Source: Amoeboaphelidium protococcarum (Eukaryota > Aphelidiomycota > Aphelidea). From it: a DNA stretch of 64,000 nucleotides. Where the stretch lies: the NCBI GenBank assembly GCA_023515745.1, contig JALECJ010000254.1, positions 744,001 through 808,000 of the forward strand. The letters are read 5' to 3'. Positions 1-10,274 of this stretch are shown in pieces. The notes beneath the pieces are model-generated. The model saw only the letters and a list, made by a program, of their open reading frames with translations. It did no database searches and had not been told where the DNA came from. Every line of letters starts with the position of its first letter. Position 1 is the stretch's first letter. A program made the translations under genes and the position numbers.

Positions 1-292
1 TACTGTCTTAATGCCAAAAAGGGTCAATATTGCACTATTCCACGTACATACTTTTAAATTGAAGCCATAACCGAAAAAGGTAACTCAGAGTTTGTTCATA
101 TAATGATCCGTAAAGCCATCAATAGTCACGCGCTTTAGAATAGGAGCCGCGTTTAGAGATCTGCAACCAATGGACGGATTTTTATAGGACCAAAAAATTT
201 GAAATCAGCATCTTCTAAAATACAAAATACTTTAAATTAATGGATTAAAACTTAAAATTGAGTAATTTACTTTTTTTGGTTTTGGGCACTTG

Positions 293-326
293 TTTGTTTG
301 ATAGTCAAATTTGACCATCAAACAAA
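293..326. repeat. 34-bp near-perfect palindrome
   Basis: Two 17-nt arms meet without a spacer, and 16 of 17 pairs match; the one mismatch pairs position 303 (A) with 316 (C). The arms read TTTGTTTGATAGTCAAA and its near reverse complement. It lies in non-coding sequence about 270 bp before the zinc-finger gene. It could be a dimeric protein-binding site, a hairpin in a transcript or a transposon terminus; nothing in the sequence decides between these. Confidence 0.6.
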
Positions 327-528
327 GCCGACCCATTCAATGGGTTAATGCTTTTGATCAAATGCGGTGATCCTTAAATGGTTATTTGAAGGAGCTTTGC
401 GAGACTTTCTATTTCTGGAGTGCATCCAACATCCAATCAAAATGGGACTGGCAAAGCAAAGCTTGAAATTCGATTTAGAACCACTTGATCTTGAACTTCT
501 TCTTTCTAATCTACAGTCAACAACTCAT

Positions 529-588
529 AAGAAGATATATATTAAATAGCAGTATATTAAGAAGATATATATTAAATAGCAGTATATT
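529..588. repeat. 30-bp direct tandem duplication (2 copies)
   Basis: Two identical adjacent copies occupy 529-558 and 559-588, each beginning AAGAAGATATAT and ending GCAGTATATT. The unit is a multiple of three and sits just upstream of the ATG at 598, in its reading frame. If translation began at the in-frame ATG at 442 it would encode a repeated decapeptide KKIYIKQQYI. The AT-rich composition makes 5' leader sequence more likely than coding sequence. Confidence 0.8.
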
Positions 589-597
589 CTTATATCA

Positions 598-1374
598 ATG
601 GAGAATATCAATAGTAATTATCAACTATATCTGGCTAATGCGCGTCCAAGTGCATGCGACATTTACGCGTTGCTTAACGACGAAAACTCATCTGAAACAA
701 AACAACCTTTGCCGATCCTCGATATCCCCCACAATCCATCTATCAACGAGCAATCTTATGATCCTGTTGAAGCATGGCTGAATAATTAGCGCCACTCACC
801 TCCTCTGTCTCCGACTATTCTCTCTGAATTTGCACCGCAACTAGGATTCGATGTCACCACTCAGCTTCTGGATTCGCGCGTGATCGTCAGTCCTCCCCTC
901 TTCTACCTACCATTCAATAGCGAACCTAATCTGTTTCCATTTAGAAAGAATGCCTCTTTGAAGAATAAACGTGCCATTGACGAAGAGGATGAAGTCGATG
1001 GTGATACAGAAGGAAAGGAGAATAAACTCCCTAATTTGTAGACTCCATTTAAGAAGGTGTGTGGTGATAATGCGCGATGTCAGGTGATGTTGCCACCTCT
1101 GAGAATGGATATCCTTAACGGCGATGGTGCCGTATAAAGCAAACTGTTTAAATGCTCCCAATGTCTACTGCCAAACTATTTCAACAGTCAAGTAGAGTAT
1201 AGCAGTCATATGATCAAAGTCCACTCTAAAGACGGATACAAATGTCCAAATTGTCACAAGCACATAAAGACTTGGGATGGTTTCAAGAAGCATCAGCGCA
1301 AAACTCTCGCGAACGGTTACTGTCAATCTGTTGGACGTCCGTCAAGAGCTGGACTGCATTCGCCGCGTAAATGA
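598..1374 (+). CDS. C2H2 zinc-finger protein
   Basis: A 258-residue protein when TAA/TAG are read as Gln; TGA stop at 1372. The C-terminal quarter holds a classical zinc finger, C-x2-C-x14-H-x4-H (starting FKCSQC, residues about 184-206), then an imperfect second finger (CPNC near residue 215, then H-x9-C). The central part is acidic with a lysine-rich patch (about residues 120-145). The N-terminal half is low-complexity and Pro/Ser-rich. This looks like a sequence-specific transcription factor, but no known family was recognised. The start is the ATG at 598; an in-frame ATG at 442 would add a 52-residue AT-rich extension running through the tandem duplication and is judged less likely. Five sense TAA/TAG codons interrupt the standard frame. 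Confidence 0.7.
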
Positions 1375-1611
1375 TGCCTAATCAGATTTGCTATCTCTCT
1401 CTTGCTTTTTTTACCACAGTTGTGTTCTGATATAATAATGATGATGATTTGTAATAAAATATATGATGAATCGACTGTAGTGAGAATAATTTTATTGTGT
1501 TGACTGATTACAAAGAACTTTTCGCGTGTTATTTGATAAGCGATCATTTGATTTCAACATCATTAGACTTGCGTTCATCTTCGTTTTATAATCAGTATCT
1601 ACATCGTAGAG

Positions 1612-2001
1612 ATGAGTTAATTTCTGACGCGTTTGTCCAAGGCACCGCTTTATAGTAGACAATGGTGGATGGATAGCTCTGTGATTATGGGTGTATTTGC
1701 AGTGACCGGATCTAGCACAATGTTGGTGGTGAGACCTGCTGTGTAGTATTTGCATCACACTTTAATGGCAGATGCGTTCGCTGACAGCACAAACGCCAAG
1801 TATACTCTATTTAACAACAGTCCGTGGTCTTTCAAGATTATGTATCTTATGACCACTATGCCGGTGTACAGTCTAATACTTTACAGTCTTGGTCGAGTAT
1901 CTGGGAAATCGTACTACTTCAATCATGTGCTTGAGAGAATGTGGGGACGAGTGCTACCACAACGCGTATAACAAAGACTTTTTAAATAGAATGTGGATTG
2001 A
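1612..2001 (+). CDS. Small two-TM membrane protein, DUF6787-like
   Basis: A 129-residue protein ending at TGA 1999-2001. It has a short Arg/Lys-rich start (MSQFLTRLSK), a hydrophobic segment around residues 25-45 (SSVIMGVFAVTGSSTMLVV), a second hydrophobic segment around residues 80-97 (MYLMTTMPVYSLILYSLG), then a basic tail (FNHVLERMWGRVLP). The layout and the tail resemble the bacterial DUF6787 family, which ends in a similar G-x4-F-F-x4-K-x2-R motif. The basic N terminus and two helices would suit a mitochondrial inner-membrane protein. Function is unknown, and the family link is from memory and tentative. The third and fifty-third codons are TAA/TAG (Gln). Confidence 0.6.
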
Positions 2002-2390
2002 CATTGTGTTAATTTGAATATATATACATAAATCTACTATGTAATTACTATCATTATACTTGTCATTTCTTTTGTATTTTTGAAGGATCGGATGGGATAG
2101 ACTACATGTAACGGGAGAGATATCACTGCATACGTAGTAATTAAATCTTACCAGTTGAGGCTTCATGATGTACTAAGTCACCTCAGTGCCCACGTACATT
2201 GACGCTATCACGACAAGAAATTTTTTGGTTCCCAATGACAGAGCCATTTGATATAAAAAGATAAGCTGCTATAAATTTGTTAATAACAGTCGACTCCGAC
2301 TACAAATTACGCTTAAAAGAAGGAGTAGCCTTGCAGAGCTAATCGTCTCTTGATAGGAATTTATACTGATCGATCACCTTATAGAGTAAA
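2002..2390. other. Intergenic region
   Basis: About 390 bp between two plus-strand genes. It is AT-rich and holds the likely 3' end of the small membrane-protein gene and the promoter of the HMG-box gene. No RNA gene, repeat or convincing ORF was seen. Confidence 0.5.
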
Positions 2391-3394
2391 ATGATCAAAT
2401 TAAATTCATTAAAAGTGAAGAGAGCCACGTCTTATACATGCTTTTTGCGTGATTATTTTGATAAAATGAAGTAGAATAATAAGGCATTTGATACTCTATA
2501 GAAAACTGTCAAAGATGCCTCAGCTGAATGGCATTAGTTGCCACAGTCAGAACGCGTCCAATATCAAGTGCGAGCCAAACAATTGAATAAATAGTACCTG
2601 GATTAAATTGTGCACAAAGTCAAAATATCTCAGAGTAGTAATGAAGCGGATGGTGAGGTCACGTCTAGCTCGCGAATGTCTGGATTTACAGTATTCATTT
2701 AGGATGAATTCGCCAAGCACAGGGAGCGTGCACATCATAGAGAGGATGGCGCTAGGAGCATAATGAAAGAGATTGCTGCCAAATGGCGCGAAATGTCTCC
2801 ATCTCAAAAAATAGTAAGATACATTTGAATTATAATGTTTATCCATGTGCTGCGATAAAGCTATAATGCGATATGTACTATATGTAGGAATATGCTACAA
2901 GGGCGGCTGATATTCGCGATTAAGCACAAGTTGTAAATTTCCCTAATCTCGGCGATAAGACATAGCCTGTTGTCACCTCAGCATGGTAGCTCTTTGTAAA
3001 AACTCACTATGATGAATACACAGATAAAAATATACCGTTTGCAGCTATCGTCAACATCCTGGCAGATAGATGGAAATCTTTGGATGCAGAGTAGAAATCT
3101 GTGTATCAGCGACTCGTTAAAAAAGAGGGATATAGCACCCAACTCTCCACTGCTCATGGTAAAGCAACGATGCATAATCTGTTTGGCGAGTAGAAGAAGA
3201 GAAAGCGGAAGGGACCTATTGTCATTAACGATTACCACCTTTTCATGAGTCAGCGATGGAAAGAGATTATGGAAGACAGGATGAAAGATGACGATTATAC
3301 ATCATCAAAAGACGCGTAAAAGTTCAAATTTGCTGAAACTGTAAAGCAATTGGCCGCTGAGTGGCGCAAGTAAAAGAGCAAGAACTTGTCATGA
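2391..3394 (+). CDS. Tandem HMG-box-like protein (one intron)
   Basis: Two exons, 2391-2813 and 2888-3394, separated by a 74-nt intron (GTAAGA...TATGTAG, phase 0), give about 309 residues. At least two regions have the HMG-box pattern: residues about 108-155 (GFTVFIQDEF then KWREMSPSQKIEY) and about 175-215 (SAWQLF then NILADRWKSLDAEQKSVYQ). Weaker copies lie at the N terminus (residues 15-75, with AEWHQLPQSERVQYQ) and the C terminus (YHLFMSQRWKEI then AAEWRKQ). A KKRKRK stretch between boxes could be a nuclear signal. Serial HMG boxes suggest an architectural DNA-binding protein, nuclear or mitochondrial. The splice junction is supported because it rejoins the box-2 end motif in frame. Box boundaries were judged by eye. 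Confidence 0.7.
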
Positions 3395-3502
3395 TCAGAC
3401 TAACAGTAATAGAGATGAGATGAGATAAATGTGATGATGAACTAATCTATCATACAGGGTGAGGCATCTAATGTACAATATATTGTCAACAAATGAACAC
3501 TA

Positions 3503-3959
3503 TCAATCTTTCGCTGTAATAGGACTTTTCGACCGTTCCCTTCTATTATTCTACTGTTGTTCAACATTGCCTTTAGGTTTAGTGGCATTAGCAGGAGAAT
3601 TTAACAATTGTCGACGCGTCGCTGATGATGGGCCATTCTTGAACGCGAAATCAACACGGATGGTCTAATTATACAAATTTGTGTTGTTCATTTTCCTGAT
3701 AGCTTCCACTGCTTCTTCGTACTCTCCATACTCAATTAATGCGTATCCTTTAGCGAATCCGGTCCTTCGATCGAGATTCATATGTATGCTCTACACTTTG
3801 CCGAAATCACTAAACTTGTCAATCACCGAGTCCTCCTCCGCCTCTTCATGGACACCAGCAACCATAATGACCCATCCCTCAATCGCTACACGCACGTACT
3901 TTGAATATAATCATTATACATATGGAATTAGTAATATTACACTACAAAGGCTCAAACAT
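3503..3959 (-). CDS. RBM8A: RNA-binding protein Y14 (RBM8A), exon junction complex
   Basis: One RNA-recognition motif very close to Y14. It opens with [19 protein letters not shown], has the RNP motif in [18 protein letters not shown], and continues to [12 protein letters not shown]14 pairs with Mago in the exon junction complex deposited on spliced mRNA, so it fits an intron-containing genome. The C-terminal tail is basic and ends [12 protein letters not shown], like the RS tail of metazoan Y14. A 55-nt intron (3890-3944 by my count, GTAATA...GTGTAG) must be removed: unspliced, an in-frame TGA precedes the domain; spliced, the N terminus is only six residues (MFEPLQ) before S-I-E-G-W. Most Y14 proteins have a longer acidic N terminus. 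The stop is TGA at 3503-3505. Confidence 0.88.
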
Positions 3960-4052
3960 TATTTAATTCCCGAAAAAATCTAATTGTTGGTGATAAAAAG
4001 AAAGTTTCAATAAGAATAGAAAACGGAACTCTAAAGTATTGCTCTTTTTTTA

Positions 4053-5285
4053 TCACAGTGATTAAGTTGGAAGCGACAGAGTGGAACTATCCATCAAAGT
4101 ATCAGCATCTGATTTCTTGGGTCGAGCAACAATGTAGTATGTAGAGCCAAAGTTCCATCTGTTGATGTATTCAATTTCCAAATTACTAGATCTGACAAGC
4201 CGTTCAATATCACGATTCCATCGGCAGCCCCAATTGGTGAGATGTGTCTCTGCACCATCCCGAAGAGCCTTCTCCACGAATCCATAATTACTCTAACCAT
4301 GTTCTAATAAGAGAACTTTGCCTTCAGGCTTACATACGCGCGCTAGTTCATTTAAGGCATCTATCACGTCGCGTCCCTCATCATGGTTATCATGGCTGTG
4401 GTCCTATTTAATTCCAGATTCACTCTAAGTCAGAATACTACAAAGTCCAAAGGTATCAATCACAGTGTCATATGTATTGTCTGGACATAGTATACGCGTA
4501 GCATCCCCCTATTCTACTTTAGTGGGGATAGATGAAAGATTACGATAATTGTCCACCTTTTGTTAGGTAATTTCAAGCATCTATGAGGATTAATCTAACA
4601 AACGAAGACTTTGGACTTAATTTACATGATAATACTTTAAATTCCTCCCAGTACCACATGATACTTCAAGAACATCTCCGCGCGCATGTTATCGAATCAT
4701 CCACCACCTGAATGCCTTGATTCCCATCATGAGTTCATCCATATCAATCTTGGAATCGTACATTGAAGCTATTTTATCAAAAACGGTTCCGCTTGCTGCA
4801 TTTTCCTCGGTACTGACAGCATTCAATTGTTCTAGAGGAGTCTATTGTGATGATTACAGAGTGCCAGCGGAACTTCTACCTGCTATGTCAACTTACAGCG
4901 AACTCTTAATCTTTTCTCCGAATACTTGTTAAATGTAATACGACACGCCCGCATATACAACGATTACGTGACCAGCGATAGCCCACTTGGAATAATACCA
5001 CGGTCGCTTCCCGATAGGCGATGCAGACGATGTCTGGGATGGATTAGAATTGATATTACTATTTAGAGATGTAGCACCATCGGGCTTCTAAACGTGGTTA
5101 TTGGGTTATTAAGCGCGTCCGCTATTGGCAGTCGCAGTATTCCTCTTCCCTTACGCTGGTGATAATGTCTCAGATAGAGGATCTTTCATCAATCGCTGAC
5201 GTCTTAGCTATTACTGGGTATTCCTAACCACGGCCGGTTTCACATTATTCAAAACCGGGATAAACGGTTTCAGTTTCACAGTCAT
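4053..5285 (-). CDS. OMS1: OMS1-like mitochondrial SAM-dependent methyltransferase
   Basis: A 410-residue protein. The N-terminal 100 residues are basic and low in complexity, as in a mitochondrial presequence, followed by one membrane segment (WAIAGHVIVVYAGVSYYI, about residues 112-129). The rest is a class I methyltransferase fold: the SAM-binding motif I is VLEVSCGTGRNLKYY (about residue 215), with post-motif YDTVIDTFGLCSI and the C-terminal signature NWGCRWNRDIERLV. Yeast Oms1 is a single-pass inner-membrane methyltransferase that acts as a multicopy suppressor of oxa1 defects; the order TM then methyltransferase and the WNRDI signature match it and the METTL7 group. Many TAA/TAG codons are read as Gln. 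It shares a divergent upstream region with the M16 protease at 5560. Confidence 0.8.
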
Positions 5286-5559
5286 TCTATTGCTTCTTAA
5301 TAACGTCTCTTCTGTTTCCTGTGCACCAGAGCAAAGTAGAGCAGAAAGATATCTCAAAAAAGTTTTTTCAAATTCCACAAAATTTTGATTTGCGACTGGT
5401 GGAAAAAAAGTGAAATTGTTGTTCCGTTACGCGTCCTCCTCTTTCTCTTTACAATAGAATTCTCTTCTCCGGTCTGTTCTACATAGTTATCACTGTAAAC
5501 CTCGAAAGTATACTAATTGTCACGTTGAAAACTAGTAATTTATTCTTTATTGGTTAAGT

Positions 5560-8500
5560 ATGACGGTCAAGTATAGTTTATTGACTTCGAAAAAGGGACT
5601 GAAGTTGTTGCATATCCATACAAAGAGTCCCATCATCCATGCTACCATTGTCGTTCCCACGAAGGCTGAGAATGATAAAGGTCTGCCACATACTCTGGAG
5701 CATTTGATCTTTATGGGAAGTTAGCATTATCCCTTTAAAGGCACATTAGATCAATTGGCTAATCTTAGTGTCTCCAATGGTACTAATGCTTGGACTGATG
5801 TTGATCATACCGCTTACACTGTTACCACTGCTTCTGTGGATGGAATGTTAAAGATCCTGCCAGTGTACATTGATCATGTCCTGAATCCCACGTTGACTGA
5901 TTCTGCATTTGTAACTGAAGTATTTCATCACACCAGCAGTGGTGAGTAGAGAGGTGTGGTGGTGAGCGAGATGAAGGCGCGATAGAACACCATGGAGGAT
6001 TTGTCTAATCTAGCACTGCACCGTGCACTTTATGGCGGGAGTTCCTTCTCTTATGAGACTGGTGGATTTGTAAAAGAGTTGCGGCAGTTGAAAGCTCAAG
6101 AGTGCAGAGACTTTCACAAGTAGCATTATAATACATCCCAGATCTTGATTATAGTCTGTGGTGGTATTGAATAGGATCAGTTATCATCTCATCTAGATGA
6201 TCTTGACTTGTATGTTAATCATGACTCCGCGCATATCAATTCTTAGATCAAATCTAAAGTATGGAGTGGATATTTCCCACCGGCGTATGTTGGTAACAAA
6301 GTGGAGCATGTCAAATTTCCATCCGATGATGATAGTGTCGGTTCGGTGCTGATAGGATGGAGAATTGGACACCATCCTTGCACAGTTCCCAATGCATCAT
6401 TGGATGAGAAAAAGCTGATGATTCGTGACCAAGTCGCCGTTGAGATTCTGATGGAGTATCTTACAGATTCCTCATTGGCCGTGTTGTAAAAAGTGTTTGT
6501 TGAAGGCCAGAATGATGATAAGATTGTCTTTGCTAGCGATGTAGACTATTCTCTGTTGCATTACAGTGATGTTGGAGTATCTCTTGAATTTGTTGGTGCT
6601 AATACTGAGCATCTCTCATAAATTGAAGGGCTTTTGTATAAAGTATTGCAATCTCACTCTATCGATAAGGATCGTATCAAGAGTATTGTGTAGCGTAGAG
6701 TCCTAAACCTGCAAGACACTGTGGAGACTGATCCGTCTTCCTACTTTGTGCGTCATATCATCCCGCTGTTTATGTATGGACAGTAAGATGAAGACATGTC
6801 GTTTGCTTTTGTGGACTTTTACTCTGCTCTTTTAGGTTAAAAGTCATAGTATTGGACTGATCTATTGAGGAGCAGTATTACATCGAAGGATCATTGTGTG
6901 ATTATTAGTGAACCATCACTGACAATGGGGAAAGAGATTGAGGATGAAGATCGCTAGTATTGCCAGCAGTTCTGTAAGGGAAAGTCTGAAGAGGAGTTGA
7001 AAAAGCTAGATTAGCTGGTGGTTGATTCTGCAAAGGCCAATGACACTCCTATTCCTCATGAAGTACTGGAGAAATTTGGTGCTTTCACTGTTGATAAATC
7101 CAAGTTGATTCAAGTTTCGGATTCTTCCGTCTCCGTTGCTAATACGGATGGTCAGAATGGTGGCACTTTGTCATCTCCGGAGCGTAAAAAGGCTAGAGTC
7201 TCTATTAGCGGCTTTGATAAATAATACGTCAGTGTTGTGGATACTGAATTTGTGAATGTCGAGTATATCGTTGATGTATCAGGATGGGATTAGTCCAAGA
7301 AATTGCTCTTGGAGATTTTAATGGATTGCATCTTCACTCTTCCAGTGCTTAAGCCTGATGGTACTACACTTTCATCTGAAAATGTCGTATAAGGATTGAC
7401 CAAAGACACTATTGCATATGGTAATTCTCTGGGTTTCGGTGCTGGATCTAGCTTTACTTGTGGCCTTTTTGCGTCGTATGTCGTGCTGGAAGTGAAGGCG
7501 CATAATAGCAAAGTCTAAGAGGCAGTCAAATGGTTAGGATACGTTATTAATCACTCTCAAGTTACTGAGGAGCGAGTTAAAGTTAGCATAGATCGTTTGC
7601 TGGGTGAAATTCCTGATTACATCCGGGATGGCAGTTATATGCTGAACGATTTGGTGCGTAGAAAGTTGTTCCAGAGCGATTCTGCCTAGTACCTCAGCAC
7701 TGTTTCAATGTAGAAGGAATTTCTGGACTCCTGTAAACCAGATTCCACTTTGGTGTAAGCATTATAAGCTGTGCGTGCTGACTTGGCTAAGAAATCTCAT
7801 TGCGTAATACACGGCGTATGTGGTTAGAGTCGTATGAAAGATTTGCGTGATCATTTAGAATAAAGCTTCGTATTAGGGAAATAAGAGCCAGTCGCAGTTA
7901 ATAAATTCCCAGTGTTGGCTCGTGATTTGATGACTGACACGAAACCGCTGCTTGGATAAGTCTTTCTGTGTCCTATAAAATCTATTGAAAGTTCTTATAT
8001 GCAGTTCTATGTCAAAGGACCCACTGCATACAATGATCCAATGTTACCATCTCTGATGACTGTTATTGAGTACTTGACCATGTTGGAAGGACCATTTTGG
8101 AAATCTGTTCGTGGTCAAGGACTGGCGTACCATATGTCCATGAAGATCTCAATTGAGATGGGAATGATTTATTACCGCGTGTATAGAAGCCCGAATGGGT
8201 ATGAGGCGTATAAAGCCGTGAATAAAGAACTGAAGGATTACGCGAGTTAAACGTTGAAATGGAATGAACAGCTTCTGAAATGTGCCAAGAGCTCTCTATT
8301 CTATTCCATGGTTCAATGTGAGGATAATGTTCACTCTGCGGCTAGTGAATCTTTTATCTCCTCAGTCTTTAAGGGATTGAAGAAGGAACATCGTTTGCAG
8401 TGGACGCTGGATCAGATTGAGAAGGTCACTTTGGCTGATATTTCCTCTGCGTTTGAGTAATATCTGGTTTAGTTCACCGATCCGCTGCAATCTATTGGAT

Positions 8501-8643
8501 TTGCCACTACTATGCCTGCAATGACTGATGCCATGTAAAAAGGCTGGACATCGGATGGCTTCAAAGTTGAAATGGTTCAACTTATTTCATCTAGTGATCA
8601 AGATGACGCGTCGGACAGCGGAAGTGAGCAAGATGAAGATTGA
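5560..8643 (+). CDS. M16-family zinc metalloprotease, SDD3/C05D11.1 type
   Basis: A 1027-residue protein with the inverted zinc motif HxxEH (HTLEH at residues 44-48) inside a pitrilysin domain start, GLPHTLEHLIFMGSQHYP. The third ligand would be a Glu in the downstream helix, GVVVSEMKAR. The length and full-length pitrilysin-like architecture (catalytic M16 half plus inactive M16 half with YHMSMKISIEMG) fit the fungal Sdd3 (YOL098C) and nematode C05D11.1 group rather than the shorter mitochondrial processing peptidase. Such enzymes degrade peptides or act on membrane and mitochondrial targets; the substrate is unknown. The acidic C-terminal tail is SSSDQDDASDSGSEQDED. About 30 TAA/TAG codons are read as Gln, including MGSQHY near the active site. 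The ACGCGT at 5429 lies in its upstream region. Confidence 0.85.
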
Positions 8644-8730
8644 CAGTAGAGATTTAATAAATTTGTCAACTTTATACATTACATTTTTATTTAATCACAT
8701 CTTACACATATTCAAGCAACAATATCAAGT

Positions 8731-9798
8731 TCAAGCTGCAACTGCATCCTGGTACTCAGCCTCAGAAATCATATCAAAGTCATGCTCAGTGTTTGACAGG
8801 GTGGATGTTGGAGACGGCGGATAATCACTGTCAACCGGCATCCTAACTGACAGAGTGTGCGACACTGGACACTTGGTCAGATTATTCAACAACACGATAA
8901 AGGTTGGATAATAAGGAGTCGGATTGTCGCAAACCAGAGTCTTGCAATCATCCACATCGTCCTCTGCGATTTGCTCATGAACATCAGCGAAATCTGCAAC
9001 ATTACTAATAGCGCATTCATTAATCATTAAGCGATTCTCACTCGGCAGCTCAACGTGCTTTAATGAACGAGCAACGCTTTGCAACTCGAGAATTTACAAT
9101 CTGCTAGCAATCTGACTAACATTTTGCTCGCATTACGCCAAAATGGATTCATGAAGTTTCTGCTATGCGCATCTCAAAGCAATCATCTGATCCACTGCAG
9201 AAGTGGAGTCAGCGAAATGTTCATTGATTACCACAGACTTACAATCGTCTTCATCGTCATTGATATCATCGATTGCCACAAGTTGCTCAGTCGCAGCTGC
9301 AGATGAAGCAATCTCACTTTCAACAGCAACATCATCATCAGGAAGCAACTGGTAATGCTGATGATCATGCTTGATGGAAGGAGGCTTAGGAATCAAATAG
9401 TGAGACTCTGTAATATCTACCGGAGACTTGATAACTGGAAGCTCGTCGATATCGACATCAATCAGCTTTTCTTCAAACTTTACCGATTTCATTTGAGCGA
9501 ATTTAGGATTCATGCAAGCAGTCAGATTGTGGACGCGTATCACCTGCACCAGATCATCGTACGCCAGCTTCATCATACGGCGGTAGTCATCACCATTTAG
9601 CACGATAAATGATGACTAATTAGACGCCATCACGACTTCAATCACCAGACAGACATCGTAGTCTTGGACGGCGAACAGCTGTTTCAGCAGCTCAACGAAA
9701 TTGCCGAGACGGGAGAATTTCGTGATTAGGAAGGCCTTTTGCACATTACCCATCTGAGCTAGCAGAGATATTTGCTATTCTTCAATAGAGCAGGTCAT
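8731..9798 (-). CDS. Unknown acidic protein, 355 residues
   Basis: One continuous frame from ATG 9798 to TGA 8731 once three internal TAA/TAG codons are read as Gln. The first 100 residues are compact and globular (MTCSIEEQQISLLAQMGNVQ, then AFLITKFSRLGNFVELLKQL). The middle is acidic and low in complexity (DDDVAVESEIASSAAATEQL and DDINDDEDD), and two further stretches repeat the acidic VHEQIAEDDVDD style. There is no membrane segment, signal peptide or motif I recognise. It converges with the M16 protease gene, with 87 bp between stops. A regulatory or nuclear protein would suit the composition, but that is a guess. Confidence 0.65.
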
Positions 9799-10274
9799 TT
9801 TTTATATGTATATTAACGGATTCTTATACGTTATAGAGTATTAAATAAAAAGGTTTTTTAGAAGATAGAAGACAAGACGTATCATCATTCAATCTCTATA
9901 TATTAAAACCGAGTCAATCTGAGATCAGCCAATCAGCAGATGAAAAATCTATATAGTTCGAATCAAAAGAGAGCAATTTAACTGAACAGACTTGGGTAGA
10001 ATTGAAGTGTCCTGGGCACGAAATGTTGAACTGAGCCATTAATTATGTATTGCATTAACAATCCATAAAGTCCTTTAGTGCGACACTGAGTTATACGGCA
10101 ATTATATGATAGTCGTTACGGAACTACTTACAACGCGTCTTGGTAATCACCATTAATTTGAAGGCTATTTTTATCCACATTACAGAATCATTCTCATCAA
10201 TTTGAAATTTATTTTTACCATTATCATTCGCACTTATAACCCAAAAGCAAAGTAATAAAATCAAGTAGCAATAT
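9799..10274. other. Divergent intergenic region
   Basis: About 475 bp between the divergent unknown gene (minus) and the IML2-like gene (plus), so it should hold two promoters. It contains an ACGCGT hexamer at about 10133. I see no RNA gene; the string AGTTCGAATC at 9955 resembles a tRNA B-box, but the preceding sequence does not fold as a tRNA. Confidence 0.5.

Larger units (their letters stand above)
1..597. other. Left-edge region without a supported gene
   Basis: AT-rich sequence ahead of the first clear gene. On the plus strand, frame 1 is free of TGA from the window edge to a TGA at 259-261, so a 3' gene end could lie here, but 86 open codons are expected fairly often by chance with one stop codon and I recognise no domain. 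The region contains a 34-bp palindrome (293-326) and a 30-bp tandem duplication (529-588), described separately. Confidence 0.4.

Noticed and set aside
4062..4300. Two overlapping minus-strand frames read as separate small genes
   Set aside because: One is the C-terminal end of the OMS1-like methyltransferase, the other its shadow in another frame.
9940..9990. tRNA-like B-box string (AGTTCGAATC)
   Set aside because: The surrounding sequence lacks an A-box and cloverleaf pairing. No tRNA was found in the window by eye.
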